A DNA stretch of 64,000 nt from Hymenobacter mucosus (GTDB lineage: Bacteria > Bacteroidota > Bacteroidia > Cytophagales > Hymenobacteraceae), in NCBI RefSeq assembly GCF_900188255.1, contig NZ_FZNS01000001.1, forward strand, positions 310,001 to 374,000. The letters are read 5' to 3'. Shown piece by piece: positions 24,232 to 35,300 of this stretch; within the stretch, counting starts at the first letter, position 1; each line of letters begins with the position of its first letter. The position numbers and the translations under genes are program-made. The notes beneath the pieces were generated by a model. That model saw only the letters and a list, made by a program, of their open reading frames with translations, was not told where the DNA came from and did no database searches.

Positions 24232-25146
24232 TTACTTCGGATAGACCTCCCCCTTAGCTGCCCGCAAGGTATTTAGCAGCAACATGGCAATGGTCATGGG
24301 ACCAACGCCGCCGGGTACAGGCGTAATGTAGGAGGCTAGCGGTGCCACCTCCGCAAAGTTTACGTCGCCCTTCAGCACGAAACCAGACTTACGGCTGGCA
24401 TCTTCTACCCGCGTAGTACCCACGTCAATTACTACTGCGCCTGGCTTCACCATGTCGCCTGTCACGAATTCTGGTCGGCCAAGCGCCGCTACCACGATGT
24501 CAGCCTGACGCGTGATTTCGGCCAGGTTTGCAGTACGCGAATGACATAAAGTAACCGTGCAGTTGCCAGGCTCTAAGTTCTTAGCCAGCAAGATGCTAAC
24601 GGGTGTGCCCACAATGTTGGATCGACCGATAACCACGCAGTGCTTGCCGCTGGTCTTAATCTGATAGCGCTTTAAAAGCTCCACAATACCCGAAGGGGTA
24701 GCGGGGAGCAAGGCGGGCAACCCCGTCACCATGCGACCAATGTTCATGGGATGGAAACCGTCCACATCCTTCTCGGGCCGAATAGCCTCAATCACCTTTT
24801 CGGGGTCGATGTGGCGGGGTAAGGGAAGCTGCACGATAAAGCCATCAATTTCGGGGTCCTGGTTCAGCTCTTCAACCTTAGCCAGCAGTTCGGCTTCCGT
24901 GATAGTATCTTCATAGCGCAGCAGTGTGCTACCGTATCCTACCCGCTCACAGGCCAGCACCTTGTTGCGCACATACGTTTCAGAGCCGCCGTCATGGCCT
25001 ACCAAGATGGCGGCCAAGTGTGGCACTTTCTGGCCACTGGTTTTGAGCTTCTCTACTTCAGCGGCAATTTCGATTTTGATGTCTTCGGCTGTTTTCTTGC
25101 CATCGATGAGTTGGTAGGTGGTAGTCTGCTCAGAAGCGGTGTTCAT
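24232..25146 (-). CDS. folD: Bifunctional methylenetetrahydrofolate dehydrogenase/cyclohydrolase
   Basis: FolD interconverts 5,10-methylene-, 5,10-methenyl- and 10-formyl-tetrahydrofolate. The catalytic Tyr and Lys are in [12 protein letters not shown], the substrate region in [14 protein letters not shown], the NAD(P) loop in [14 protein letters not shown], and the C-terminal signature in [14 protein letters not shown]. The 304-residue length is normal. A short gene lies 12 bases upstream in the same direction, so the two may be cotranscribed. It supplies one-carbon units for purines, formyl-Met and, possibly, for handling formate arising from the formaldehyde genes elsewhere in this window (the last point is speculative). 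Confidence 0.96.
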   Translation of the reverse strand: MNTASEQTTTYQLIDGKKTAEDIKIEIAAEVEKLKTSGQKVPHLAAILVGHDGGSETYVRNKVLACERVGYGSTLLRYEDTITEAELLAKVEELNQDPEIDGFIVQLPLPRHIDPEKVIEAIRPEKDVDGFHPMNIGRMVTGLPALLPATPSGIVELLKRYQIKTSGKHCVVIGRSNIVGTPVSILLAKNLEPGNCTVTLCHSRTANLAEITRQADIVVAALGRPEFVTGDMVKPGAVVIDVGTTRVEDASRKSGFVLKGDVNFAEVAPLASYITPVPGGVGPMTIAMLLLNTLRAAKGEVYPK

Positions 25147-25158
25147 GCGGAGTTAGGG

Positions 25159-25347
25159 TTATTCTGGAAGAATGCTATCAACTTGATGCGTGCGGTTGTA
25201 CTCACGAATGGCGGCGTTGCCGTTGGCTACCAGCGTAGCTTCCATAGCAGGCCAATCATCGCGCCAGCGGAACTTACGTTCCTGCCCTTTACGGATCTTT
25301 TCTAACTGCTCTTGACTCGTACAGTTCTTGGTGAGGTTGTCAGACAT
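25159..25347 (-). CDS. Small hypothetical protein upstream of folD
   Basis: A 62-residue charged protein with no signal or membrane segment. It begins MSDNLTKNCTSQEQLEKIRK and has a basic, aromatic middle (KGQERKFRWRDDWPAMEA). It resembles no family I can name. Support comes from the 12-base spacing to folD, the same direction, and codon use like its neighbours; against it is the short length. It may be an unrelated leader reading frame. Confidence 0.5.
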   Translation of the reverse strand: MSDNLTKNCTSQEQLEKIRKGQERKFRWRDDWPAMEATLVANGNAAIREYNRTHQVDSILPE

Positions 25348-25418
25348 GTGTTGGGTGTATAAGTCATACCACGCCGTGTCAAGAAGTGTATGAGGTGAAA
25401 AAACAGGTAAAGCAGACG

Positions 25419-25454
25419 CAAAAAAAAACGCGCCTCAATGGGGCGCGTTTTTTT
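25419..25454 (-). terminator. Rho-independent terminator of lepA
   Basis: Read on the minus strand, an ACGCGCC/GGCGCGT stem with an inner CCATTGA loop region is followed by nine Ts. It abuts the lepA stop codon. Confidence 0.88.
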
Positions 25455-25456
25455 CA

Positions 25457-27244
25457 TTAATCGATTTTCAGGACAGCCAGGAAGGCCTCTTGAGGAATTT
25501 CTACGGAGCCCACTTGGCGCATCCGCTTTTTACCTTCTTTTTGCTTCTCCAGCAGCTTCCGCTTCCGCGAAATGTCGCCGCCGTAGCATTTGGCAATTAC
25601 GTTTTTGCGTAGGGCCTTCACCGTTTCACGGGCTACAATCTTCTGCCCTATGCTAGCCTGGATGGCAATTTCAAATTGCTGACGTGGCAACAGTTCCCGT
25701 AGTTTTTCGCAGAGGCGCTTGCCCCACTCGTAGCTCTTGGAACGGTGCACAATGGCCGACAGGGCATCTACTTTCTCCCCGTTGAGCATGATGTCGAGCT
25801 TCACCATGTCAGACTCCCGGAAGCCGATCAGCTCGTAGTCGAGGGAAGCATACCCGCGGGAAATGGTCTTGAGCTTGTCGAAGAAGTCGAACACGATTTC
25901 TGACAGTGGCAGTTCGAAGCTCATTTCTACCCGCTCAGAAGTCAGGTAGCTTTGGCCCTTAATGATGCCACGCTTCTCCATGCACAGGGTGATGATGGGC
26001 CCCACATAGTCAGAAGCGGTGATAATCTGCGCCTTGATGTACGGCTCCTCAATCAGTTTGATCATGTTCGGCTCCGGCATTTCCGACGGGGCGTTGATGG
26101 TCAGCAGCTGATCTTTGGTGCCAGTGGCGTGGAACTGTACCGAAGGCACGGTGGTAATCACCGTCATATTGAACTCGCGCTCCAGGCGCTCCTGCACAAT
26201 TTCCATGTGCAGCATGCCCAGGAAGCCGCACCGGAAGCCGAAGCCCAGCGCCACCGACGTTTCGGGCTCCCAAACCAAGGAGGCGTCGTTGAGCTGAAGC
26301 TTTTCCATGCACGAGCGCAATTCCTCATACTCGGTGGTATCAACGGGGTAGATACCCGCAAATACCATGGGCTTTACGTCGGCAAAGCCCTGAATGGCTT
26401 CCTTAGTCGGATTCGTAACGTGCGTAATGGTGTCGCCTACTTTTACCTCCCGGGCTTCTTTGATGCCTGAGATAAGGTAGCCTACGTTGCCAGCGCGCAT
26501 TTCGGGGCGGGGCTCCTGGTTGAGGCCCAGAATACCGATTTCGTCGGCGCCGTATTCCTTACCAGTGGCCATGAAACGGAGCTTGTCGCCCTTGCGCATG
26601 GTGCCATTTTTGATGCGGAACAGCACCTCAATACCCCGGTACGAGTTGAACACCGAGTCGAAGATAAGCGCCTGTAGCGGAGCCTCCGGGTCTCCTTGGG
26701 GGGCCGGAATACGCTCACAGATGGCGTTCAGAATATCTTCAATACCGATACCTGCCTTACCCGAGGCGTGAATGATTTCGTCCCGGTCGCAGCCAATCAA
26801 GTCCACAATTTCATCGGATACCTCCTCCGGCATGGAGTGCGGCAGATCGATCTTATTGAGAACCGGGATGATGGTCAAATCGGAGCCAATAGCCAGGTAA
26901 AGGTTCGAGATGGTTTGGGCTTCAATGCCCTGGGAAGAATCCACAATCAGCAGAGCGCCTTCGCAGGCGGCAATGGAACGGGATACTTCGTAACTAAAAT
27001 CGACGTGGCCAGGCGTATCAATCAGGTTGAGCGTGTACTGCTCACCTTTGTACTGATACTGCATCTGGATGGCGTGGCTCTTGATAGTAATGCCCCGCTC
27101 CCGCTCCAAGTCCATGTTGTCGAGCAGCTGGGCTTGCATATCGCGCTTAGCCACAGTCTGGGTGAATTCCAGCAGGCGGTCGGCCAGGGTGCTTTTGCCG
27201 TGGTCGATATGAGCAATGATGCAGAAATTGCGAATGTTCTTCAC
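25457..27244 (-). CDS. lepA: Elongation factor 4 (LepA)
   Basis: LepA is a translational GTPase that binds stalled or mistranslocated ribosomes. GTPase motifs are [18 protein letters not shown] and NKIDLPHS, followed by EF-G-like domains and the LepA-specific C-terminal region (FAIQ-like [19 protein letters not shown] and [24 protein letters not shown]). I chose GTG at 27244, which gives 595 residues and begins VKNIRNFC, the usual start of the family; a longer frame to 27355 adds 37 unlike residues. A TACCTTCG, one base off the -7 consensus, lies on the minus strand about 20 bases upstream. Confidence 0.96.
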   Translation of the reverse strand: MKNIRNFCIIAHIDHGKSTLADRLLEFTQTVAKRDMQAQLLDNMDLERERGITIKSHAIQMQYQYKGEQYTLNLIDTPGHVDFSYEVSRSIAACEGALLIVDSSQGIEAQTISNLYLAIGSDLTIIPVLNKIDLPHSMPEEVSDEIVDLIGCDRDEIIHASGKAGIGIEDILNAICERIPAPQGDPEAPLQALIFDSVFNSYRGIEVLFRIKNGTMRKGDKLRFMATGKEYGADEIGILGLNQEPRPEMRAGNVGYLISGIKEAREVKVGDTITHVTNPTKEAIQGFADVKPMVFAGIYPVDTTEYEELRSCMEKLQLNDASLVWEPETSVALGFGFRCGFLGMLHMEIVQERLEREFNMTVITTVPSVQFHATGTKDQLLTINAPSEMPEPNMIKLIEEPYIKAQIITASDYVGPIITLCMEKRGIIKGQSYLTSERVEMSFELPLSEIVFDFFDKLKTISRGYASLDYELIGFRESDMVKLDIMLNGEKVDALSAIVHRSKSYEWGKRLCEKLRELLPRQQFEIAIQASIGQKIVARETVKALRKNVIAKCYGGDISRKRKLLEKQKEGKKRMRQVGSVEIPQEAFLAVLKID

Positions 27245-27484
27245 TAGAGGCGGTTTTTTCCAACCGCGAAGGTAGCAGATTAGGCCCGGAAAAGCTAAAG
27301 TGCTTGGAGGCTCCTCGTGCAAGGCACTGGCCCTGGCAAGCTCAGAATGCAACAACGTGCGGGCGCTGGCCAGCTGAGACAGCCTTTAGTACTACCCTAA
27401 ACCGTTCTATTTTTTGGCGTTTTTGCCCCCGAACTCGGCAGGCATGGACTATTCTGCGTTAAGCACGACAAACACCTATCCTGT

Positions 27485-29332
27485 ATGACCCAAGCTACCC
27501 CCCTAGAAGACTATGGCCTTATTGGTAACCTGCACACAGTAGCCCTGGTTTCGAAGGCTGGCTCCCTGGACTATCTGCCCTTTACGCGCTTTGATTCGCC
27601 CACCATTTTTGCCGCACTGCTAGATGTAGAAAAAGGCGGTTCCTGGCTTCTGCAGCCCGTGGGCGAGGCCGTCCGCAGCAAGCAGCTCTACCTCCCCGAT
27701 ACCGGCATCCTACTTACCCGCTTCTTCACCGATGATGGTATTGCCGAGCTAACGGACTTCATGCCCGTGAAGCGCCACGAGCAGAACTGCGCCGTGGTTC
27801 GAATACTGCGGGTAGTGAAGGGTACTATGGAATTCCAAATGCGGTGCGCCCCCCGCTTCGACTACGCGCGCACCGCCCACGAAGTGCAGGCTCAGGACGA
27901 CGGAAGCCTGTTGTTTCGTAGCACGGGCCCCGATGGTTTTCAGTTCCGACTGCTGGGCAACCAGCCCTTTGCCGCGGAGCAGGACGATGCTGCTGGCAGC
28001 TGGACGCTACAGGCCGGCGACACGGCAGGCTTTGTGATTGAGGCTACCCCCATTGAGGACCCCACCTTCATTGCCCGAGACCTAGCCCACTATACCCAAG
28101 CCGCCTTCCACGACACGCTGAGCTTCTGGCGGGAATGGGTGGAAAGCAGCACGTACACGGGGCGCTGGCGCGAAACGGTTTTGCGCTCTGCCATTACCCT
28201 TAAGCTGCTGACTTCCCTGCAGCACGGCTCTACGGTGGCAGCCGCCACCTTCAGCCTGCCCGAATGCGTAGGCGGCAACCGCAATTGGGACTACCGCTAC
28301 ACCTGGATTCGGGATGCGGCCTTTACTATGTACGCCTTTCTGCGCCTGGGCTTCACCGAAGAATCGAAGTCGTTCCTGCGCTGGATTATGGAGCGGCTTG
28401 AAGGCCTGGAGCGGGCCGAGGACTTGCAGCTAATGTACGCCGTAGATGGCACTTCCGACCTACCCGAGAAAGAGCTTACACACCTAGAGGGCTACCGTGG
28501 CTCCCGCCCTGTGCGCATTGGCAATGGGGCCGCCCAACAGTTTCAGCTCGATATTTACGGGGAACTGCTCGATACCATCTACCTCTATAATAAGTATGGT
28601 GGGGCCATTACCTACGATTTCTGGCAACACGTATGCCGCCTTGTAGACTTTGTGACGCAAAACTGGCAACGGCCCGACCATGGCATCTGGGAAGTTCGGG
28701 ACGAGGAGCGGCAGTTCCTATCGGGCAAGATGATGTGCTGGGTTGCCCTCGACCGCGCCATTCGCATTGCCCGCGACCGGTCGTTTCCAGCGCCGCTGGT
28801 GGAATGGCTCCGCACCCGCGACGAAATTTACGAGGAAGTGTACACCCACTATTGGAGCGAGAAGAAGCAGGCCTTTGTGCAGTACAAAGGTGGGCACGTG
28901 CTCGACGCTACCGTCCTACTACTACCCTTGATTCGTATGTTCAGCCCCGCCGAACCGCGCTGGCAAGCCACCATGCGCACCATTGAGCAGGAATTGGTAC
29001 TTGACTCCCTGATGTTCCGCTACCATGCCAAGGGCGGTGCTACCGACGGCTTGGCCGGCGAAGAGGGCACCTTCACTATGTGCTCGTTTTGGTACATCGA
29101 AAACCTTTCGCGGGGCGGCGAGCTAGACAAGGCGCGCCTGCTGTTTGAGAAGCTATTAGGCTTTGCTAGCCCTTTAGGCCTCTACTCCGAGCAGATTGGC
29201 CCCCAAGGCGAGCAGATTGGCAATTACCCCCAGGCCTTTACTCACCTAGCACTTATCAGCGCCGCCTTTCAGCTCAACCGCGACCTAGATGCCCGGCACA
29301 ACGGACAACACGGCGGCCACCAATTTGTGTAG
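27485..29332 (+). CDS. Glycoside hydrolase family 15 protein (glucoamylase/trehalase type)
   Basis: The 615-residue protein has the GH15 plan: an N-terminal beta-sandwich (MTQATPLEDYGLIGNLHTVA, DYLPFTRFDSPTIFAALLD) and an (alpha/alpha)6 barrel with NRNWDYRYTWIRDAAFTMYA, GIWEVRDEERQFLSGKMMCW and a final YSEQIGPQGEQIGNYPQAFTH. The general acid is expected in the WEVRDE region and the base in the SEQ segment, by analogy with characterised glucoamylases and trehalases. Substrates may be alpha-glucans or trehalose. It has no signal peptide, so it is probably cytoplasmic. It diverges from lepA and ends in a strong terminator. Confidence 0.9.
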   Translation: MTQATPLEDYGLIGNLHTVALVSKAGSLDYLPFTRFDSPTIFAALLDVEKGGSWLLQPVGEAVRSKQLYLPDTGILLTRFFTDDGIAELTDFMPVKRHEQNCAVVRILRVVKGTMEFQMRCAPRFDYARTAHEVQAQDDGSLLFRSTGPDGFQFRLLGNQPFAAEQDDAAGSWTLQAGDTAGFVIEATPIEDPTFIARDLAHYTQAAFHDTLSFWREWVESSTYTGRWRETVLRSAITLKLLTSLQHGSTVAAATFSLPECVGGNRNWDYRYTWIRDAAFTMYAFLRLGFTEESKSFLRWIMERLEGLERAEDLQLMYAVDGTSDLPEKELTHLEGYRGSRPVRIGNGAAQQFQLDIYGELLDTIYLYNKYGGAITYDFWQHVCRLVDFVTQNWQRPDHGIWEVRDEERQFLSGKMMCWVALDRAIRIARDRSFPAPLVEWLRTRDEIYEEVYTHYWSEKKQAFVQYKGGHVLDATVLLLPLIRMFSPAEPRWQATMRTIEQELVLDSLMFRYHAKGGATDGLAGEEGTFTMCSFWYIENLSRGGELDKARLLFEKLLGFASPLGLYSEQIGPQGEQIGNYPQAFTHLALISAAFQLNRDLDARHNGQHGGHQFV

Positions 29333-29359
29333 CCTCTGTGAAGTAGTAGCAGGCAGGTC

Positions 29360-29405
29360 CACGACTCCCCGCTGGCATAGTTTGTCAGCGGGGAGTCGTG
29401 CTTTT
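29360..29405 (+). terminator. Rho-independent terminator of the GH15 gene
   Basis: A perfect 15-base-arm hairpin (CACGACTCC/GGAGTCGTG ends) with an 11-base loop is followed by CTTTT. Confidence 0.82.
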
Positions 29406-29485
29406 AATGCGGTCTTACCGGGTCAGTCATGCAACTCCTGCCCATGCGGCTTGCTCTTGCTAGCAATCCAACACCTGCTTGAGCT

Positions 29486-30436
29486 ATGGCACCTGCTTAT
29501 TACCATCCCTATCCACTTACACAGAGCCACAAGGCTTCTACCACTACCCTATTTCCTGGTGTACTTCTATTAGGTAGTATTTTACTTGTGTTGCTGAGTT
29601 GGCTTGGCTATCCTACTCCAGTTCTTGGGCAGGGGATTACGCAGGGCACCATTATCCGAGCCGACACTCGTGAGCCGGTTCCGTATGCCTCCGTGGGGGT
29701 GAAAGGCAAGCCTTTAGGCACGGTAGCCAATGAGGTCGGACTGTTTCGGTTACAGCCCTTGGAGCAGGCTTTGCCTACTGATACTGTAATAATATCGTGC
29801 GTGGGGTTCATGGCTCAAAAGCGGCTTGCAGCGGAACTGAGGCAACACCCGGCTATCCTTCTTACTCCGCAAGCCACCCAGCTTACGGAAGTAGCCGTCC
29901 GCCACGGCAAGCTCCGGCCGCAGGTGCTGGGCCGGGAAGGCACGGGTGGTATGGCGCACTGGGGCAACTGGGCCCCCAAAGACAGCTTGCCCAAGGACAA
30001 ACGCGGGTGGGAAGTCGGCACTTTCCTTACCCCTTCCGACAATTGTTTCGTGGATGCTTTTTCGCTGTACGTAGAGCTCAATAACTTCCGATTCGTGCGC
30101 TTTCGGGTGATGCTCTATGCCGTGGAGGAGAACCGCCCCACCACCCCGCTTACCAACCAGGATATGCAGTTTGTACTCGGTGACCAGCACACTGGCTGGG
30201 TTAAGGTTGATTTGCGGCCATACAACCTGCACCTGAAAAAGGATCAAAAAATTGCCTTAGCCCTACAATGGCTTGATAACGACGAGCCCATGACGAAGGG
30301 TAAGCACCTGAGCGTACCTGCCGCCTTCCCCGACCCATTCCACCGCGCCTACGTTCGCGACAAAAGTCAGGCACAGTGGCAGCTATATCCAGTTAGTCCC
30401 AGCATGAATCTTAGCGTGCAGTCATACCAAGACTAG
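29486..30436 (+). CDS. CarboxypepD_reg-like exported protein, paralogue A
   Basis: A hydrophobic signal (about residues 25-48, after a polar stretch) is followed by a carboxypeptidase-regulatory-like beta-sandwich (GTIIRADTREPVPYASVGVK, then GTVANEVGLFRLQP and VIISCVGFMAQK) and a C-terminal domain containing KRGWEVGTFLTPSDNCFVDA and HTGWVKVDLRPYNLHLKKDQ. The gene at 31077-31925 shares both domains. This combination is typical of Bacteroidota surface or periplasmic proteins; the N-terminal domain also occurs at the front of TonB-dependent receptors, but no receptor barrel is present here. Function unknown. The ATG at 29486 is the only good start before the signal. Confidence 0.8.
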   Translation: MAPAYYHPYPLTQSHKASTTTLFPGVLLLGSILLVLLSWLGYPTPVLGQGITQGTIIRADTREPVPYASVGVKGKPLGTVANEVGLFRLQPLEQALPTDTVIISCVGFMAQKRLAAELRQHPAILLTPQATQLTEVAVRHGKLRPQVLGREGTGGMAHWGNWAPKDSLPKDKRGWEVGTFLTPSDNCFVDAFSLYVELNNFRFVRFRVMLYAVEENRPTTPLTNQDMQFVLGDQHTGWVKVDLRPYNLHLKKDQKIALALQWLDNDEPMTKGKHLSVPAAFPDPFHRAYVRDKSQAQWQLYPVSPSMNLSVQSYQD

Positions 30437-30565
30437 ATAGCATAACCTTCCTCTGACACCTTAGCGAGCTACAGCTCAACCTTAACGGAAAGCATAGTGG
30501 GCGCGTACCCATACGGGAAGCGGACTATCCGCCCTACCCTTTCCGTTCACCCAACTTCTCCCCTC

Positions 30566-30919
30566 ATGAGCATGAAACTGAATCCCGAAGCCGTCAAGTT
30601 TGCTAAGCAGCTTATTCAGGAGGGCAAACTCAAAAACGATGAAGGCCATTGGGGCCAGCACAACCCCGACTCCAGCCAGGAAAACAAGTTTCTGGAAAAG
30701 CACGAAGTAGCTGAGTATGGCCAATGGCACCTCGGCCTTGACGAAAGCAAGGGCGAAGACACCAAAGGTCGCTACCACTTCCCCTACGGCGACTTCAAAA
30801 CGGTGCATCGCGATGGCCTTATTGCGGCCAAGGAGCGCGCCGCGCAGCAAGGCTATGCTGATATTGAAAAAGCTGCCGATGACCTCCTACAGGCTTTAGA
30901 GAAGCAAGCCGCAAAATAG
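30566..30919 (+). CDS. Conserved hypothetical small cytoplasmic protein
   Basis: This 117-residue protein is hydrophilic and helical, with MKLNPEAVKFAKQLIQEGK, EYGQWHLGLD and KGRYHFPYGDFKTVHRDGL as notable segments, the last followed by IAAKERAAQQGYADIEKAAD. I recall similar short uncharacterised proteins in several phyla with the same PYGDF..VHR..LIAAKQRA order, but no function. It lies between the two CarboxypepD_reg paralogues, with its own terminator, so it interrupts what was probably a tandem duplication. The start at 30566 was chosen; ATG at 30572 is equally possible. Confidence 0.78.
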   Translation: MSMKLNPEAVKFAKQLIQEGKLKNDEGHWGQHNPDSSQENKFLEKHEVAEYGQWHLGLDESKGEDTKGRYHFPYGDFKTVHRDGLIAAKERAAQQGYADIEKAADDLLQALEKQAAK

Positions 30920-30943
30920 CTTAGTGCTCTTTTCGCTACCCCG

Positions 30944-30987
30944 AAAAACAGCTGAGTCACTTACATGGTGGCTCAGCTGTTTTTTTA
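30944..30987 (+). terminator. Rho-independent terminator
   Basis: An AAAAACAGCTGAG/CTCAGCTGTTTTT stem with a 15-base loop is followed by a T-run, 24 bases after the small gene's stop codon. Confidence 0.85.
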
Positions 30988-31076
30988 TTCCCGCCTACAT
31001 TCTCTCCGCTCCCGCCCATACGGCGCCTATATTGCGCCGATTTTAGCTAGAGGGTCGTGCTGCCTTTATTCATCTA

Positions 31077-31925
31077 ATGTTTCGTAGTGTTCTTGTTTTC
31101 CTGCTGCTGTGGCTGCTAGCTACCAGCGTGAGGGCCCAAACCATCATTGAAGGCCGAGTTGTACACGCTCAAACCGGCGCACCAGTGCCTTTCGCCACGC
31201 TGGGGGTACCGGGCCGGGGGCTGGGCACCGTAGCCGATGAGCACGGCCACTACCTCCTACGCCTACCCGACTTGCGCGATACCCTCGTTGTTTCGTGCGT
31301 AGGCTTCACCCGGCACGTAGTAGTGCCGGCAGCGCTGGCCGCTGGTCAGCGCGAGTTTCGGCTGGCTCCCCAAGAACAAGCATTACGCGATGTAGTGGTA
31401 GAGCACCGCCGGGTTCACCCTGGTTTGTTAGGTCGTAATAAGGAAAAGGCCGATGTTCTCTGGATGGGCGGTTCTAGCGGCAAAGAAACCGTGGATGATG
31501 AGTGGGGCTGGGAATTTGGCACCGTGCTGCGGCCCACGCATCATACCTACCTAGAGGAGTTTCATGTCTTCCTCGCCACCAACAACTACGAGCAACTCCG
31601 CTTCCGCCTGAATCTGTATACCCTAGAGCAGGGCAAGCCTGGCCGTGCGCTACTCTCGAAAGACGTTCAGCTAATCTGCACCAACAAGCAGCGCGGCTGG
31701 CTTACAGTAGACTTGCGGCCCTACGAAATTCAGCTAGATGCTCAGCCGGTGGTGGCTACCATTCAATGGCTGCAAAGTGAGAAGACGGACCCGTGGGACA
31801 AGTACTTCTCTATCCCCGTCACCCGCCAAGCCAAGCAGGTGGTAGTAGAACGGGAGAACAGCGAAGCCGCCTGGACCCTCCACCCCATGCAGCCCAGCCT
31901 CTACTTCACCGTGATGACGGAGTAG
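31077..31925 (+). CDS. CarboxypepD_reg-like exported protein, paralogue B
   Basis: A clear signal peptide (MFRSVLVFLLLWLLATSVRA) precedes a regulatory-like beta-sandwich (IIEGRVVHAQTGAPVPFATL, GTVADEHGHYLLRLP, VVSCVGFTRHV) and a C-terminal domain with EWGWEFGTVLRPTHHTYLEE and QRGWLTVDLRPYEIQLDAQP. It aligns by eye along its whole mature length with the product of 29486-30436. The mature protein is probably periplasmic or on the cell surface. No partner receptor gene is adjacent. The two genes look like an old duplication, since codons and many residues differ. Confidence 0.82.
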   Translation: MFRSVLVFLLLWLLATSVRAQTIIEGRVVHAQTGAPVPFATLGVPGRGLGTVADEHGHYLLRLPDLRDTLVVSCVGFTRHVVVPAALAAGQREFRLAPQEQALRDVVVEHRRVHPGLLGRNKEKADVLWMGGSSGKETVDDEWGWEFGTVLRPTHHTYLEEFHVFLATNNYEQLRFRLNLYTLEQGKPGRALLSKDVQLICTNKQRGWLTVDLRPYEIQLDAQPVVATIQWLQSEKTDPWDKYFSIPVTRQAKQVVVERENSEAAWTLHPMQPSLYFTVMTE

Positions 31926-32308
31926 TTTTTATTGCTACTTATCTATTTAACAGGGTGGTTAGAACTGCAATAGCTTACCGCGAACTTACCATAAGTCCCA
32001 ATAGAACTACTAGGGTAAGAGTAATAGATACATTGCTAAAGGCATCTTCTAGATAATCAGAATACGAGCGTTTCGTGAGGCCCTAAGGAACTCCGAAAAA
32101 ATACCCAGCGGACCGATCCGCCTAACAAGGCGAAAAAGCTTTTAACGATTACTGCACCTAAAATTTCCTCCATTAGTTAGGTGTCGATAAATGAAGCTTG
32201 AAAGTAGAAATGGATTAGTAGGACTATTTCCAAAAAGCCCCCGCCTCCCCCGCCGGGGCTTTTTTCGTACCTTCGTTACCCCAAATTCCACCCAATTCCG
32301 ACCTCGCT
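31926..32308. other. Intergenic region before icmF, no gene seen
   Basis: This 383-base stretch is less GC-rich than its surroundings and contains no supported gene. A small GCGGA/TCCGC hairpin lies near 32107-32120. A terminator-like hairpin and a near-consensus -7 element (TACCTTCG, 32268-32275) occupy the end next to icmF. Confidence 0.5.
32232..32265. terminator. Bidirectional terminator-like hairpin upstream of icmF
   Basis: AAAAAGCCCC pairs with GGGGCTTTTT across a C-rich loop. It overlaps the icmF promoter region, which starts three bases later. Confidence 0.6.
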
Positions 32309-35300
32309 ATGCAAGCAGCTCCCGTAGCTCCGTATAAGCCCCAGAACCACGTTCGTATCGTAACGGCGGCGGCCCTGTTTGATGGGCACGACGCCGCCAT
32401 TAATATTATGCGCCGCATTATTCAGAGCAGCGGCGCCGAGGTAATTCACCTGGGTCACAACCGCTCGGTGCAGGAAATCGTGGACTGCGCCATTCAGGAA
32501 GATGCCCAGGCCATTGCCATTACTTCCTACCAGGGCGGCCACAACGAGTACTTCAAGTACATGTTTGACCTGCTGAAGGAGCGCGACGCCGGCCACGTGA
32601 AGATCTTCGGCGGCGGCGGCGGCGTAATTCTGCCTTCCGAGATTGAGGAGCTCGAGGCTTACGGCATCACCCGCATCTACTCCCCCGACCACGGCCGCGC
32701 CATGGGCCTGCAGGGCATGATCAACGACCTGCTCCAAAAGTCAGACTTCCCCACCGGCCAGAACCTCAACGGCGAGGCCGGCCACGTGAAGGAGAAAGAC
32801 GCCCGTAGCATTGGCCGCCTGATTTCCGCCGCCGAGAACTTCCCCCAGGAGTTTGAGCGCGTAAAAGGCCAGCTGATTGCCGATTTTCAGAAGTCGGAAG
32901 CGGGCAACGACCAGCGTATCGATCCTACTCCGGCCGCAGCCAAGAAAGCGCCCATCCTCGGTATCACCGGTACGGGTGGGGCGGGTAAGTCGAGTTTAGT
33001 AGATGAGCTGGTGCGCCGCTTCCTGCATGATTTCCCGGAGAAGACCATTGCTATTATTTCCGTAGACCCCAGCAAGCGCAAAACCGGCGGGGCTCTGCTC
33101 GGCGACCGAATTCGGATGAACGCCATCAACTCGCCGCGGGTGTACATGCGCAGCCTGGCCACGCGCCAGAGCAACCTGGCCCTGAGCAAGTATGTGCAGG
33201 ATGCCGTGGACGTGGTGCGCGCCGCCGACTTCGACCTGATTATCCTCGAAACCTCGGGCATCGGCCAGTCGGACACCGAAATCATCGAGCACTCCGACGC
33301 CAGCCTGTACGTGATGACGCCCGAGTACGGCGCCGCCACCCAGCTGGAGAAAATCGACATGCTCGATTTTGCCGACGTCATTGCCCTTAACAAGTTCGAC
33401 AAGCGCGGCGCCCTCGACGCTCTGCGCGACGTGCGCAAGCAATTCCAGCGCAACCACCAACTCTGGGACAAGCCCCTAGATGAGATGCCGGTGTTCGGCA
33501 CCATTGCTTCCCAGTTCAACGACCCCGGCATGAACCGCCTCTACCGCGCCGTGCTGGGTACCGTAGAAGCTAAGACGGGGGTGCCCTTTGCCTCTCAACT
33601 TGAAACCAGCAAAGAGGACTCGGAAAAGATTTATATTATTCCACCTCACCGCACACGTTATCTTTCTGAAATAGCCGAAACCAACCGCCAATATGATCAG
33701 TGGGTTCAAAAACAAGCTGACACTGCTCAGCAACTCTACGGAATCCGGCAAGCCATCGGAGCCGTCCAAAGCCTCCCCGGAAACACCACCGCTGGAGGAC
33801 CTGGCGCCGGGAACGACAGCAACGCCCCCAGCTCAGCAAACCTCATCACCGGCCTGGAGAGCACCTTCGATGAGATCAAGCTTCGGCTGGACGGACAGAA
33901 CTGGAAACTCCTGGAGACCTGGCCGCAAAAGGTAGCCGCCTACAAAGCCCCGGAGTTTGTGTTCAAGGTGCGCGATAAGGAAATCCGCATCCAGACCCAC
34001 ACCACCAGCCTATCCAACCAGCAGATTCCGAAGGTCAGCCTGCCGCGCTACACCGCGTGGGGTGACTTGCTGCGCTGGCAACTGCAGGAGAACGTACCGG
34101 GCGAGTTCCCCTATACTGCTGGCGTGTTTCCCTTCAAGCGTGAGGGCGAAGACCCTACCCGCATGTTTGCGGGCGAAGGTGGCCCCGAGCGCACCAACCG
34201 CCGCTTCCACTACGTATCGGCGGGCCTGCCGGCTAAGCGCCTGAGTACGGCCTTCGACTCGGTGACGCTCTACGGCGAAGACCCCGACCTGCGGCCCGAC
34301 ATCTACGGCAAAATCGGTAATGCCGGCGTGAGCATCGCTTGCCTCGACGATGCCAAGAAGCTGTATTCGGGCTTCAACCTGGCTAACCCCAGCACCTCGG
34401 TGTCTATGACCATCAACGGTCCGGCGGCTACGCTGGCGGCTTTCTTCATGAACGCGGCCATCGACCAGCAGTGCGAGCTGTATATTAAGGAGAATGGCCT
34501 AGAGGCAGAGGTTGACGCTAAGATCAACCAGATCTATCAGGAGAAAGGCCTGGCTCGCCCCCACTACCAGGGCGAGCTGCCCGCCGGCAACGATGGCCTA
34601 GGCCTCATGCTGCTCGGCGTGACCGGCGACCAGGTGCTGCCTGCCGACGTGTACGCCACCATCAAGGCGCGCACGCTCAGCCAGGTGCGCGGCACCGTGC
34701 AGGCCGACATTCTGAAGGAAGACCAGGCCCAGAACACCTGCATCTTCTCCACGGAGTTTGCCCTGCGCCTCATGGGCGACGTGCAGGAGTACTTCATCAA
34801 GGAAAAGGTTCGCAACTTCTACTCGGTGTCGATTTCCGGCTACCACATTGCCGAGGCCGGCGCCAACCCCATTACCCAGCTGGCCCTCACCCTCAGCAAC
34901 GGCTTCACCTTCGTGGAGTACTACGTGAGCCGGGGCATGGACGTGAACGACTTCGCCCCTAACCTGTCGTTCTTCTTCTCCAACGGCATCGACCCTGAGT
35001 ACGCCGTAATTGGTCGCGTGGCGCGTCGCATCTGGGCTAAGGCCATGAAGCTGAAGTACGGCGCCAACGCCCGCTCGCAGATGTTGAAGTACCACATCCA
35101 GACCAGCGGCCGGAGCCTGCACGCCCAGGAAATCGACTTCAACGATATCCGCACCACGCTGCAGGCCCTCTACGCCATCTACGATAACTGCAACTCCCTG
35201 CACACCAACGCCTACGATGAGGCCATTACCACCCCCACCGAGGAATCGGTGCGCCGGGCCATGGCCATCCAGCTCATCATCAACCGCGAGCTAGGCCTGG

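Noticed and set aside
34598..35203. 201-codon minus-strand frame inside icmF
   Set aside because: Val/Ala/Gly/His-rich antisense shadow of the GC-rich mutase domain, with no motif of its own.
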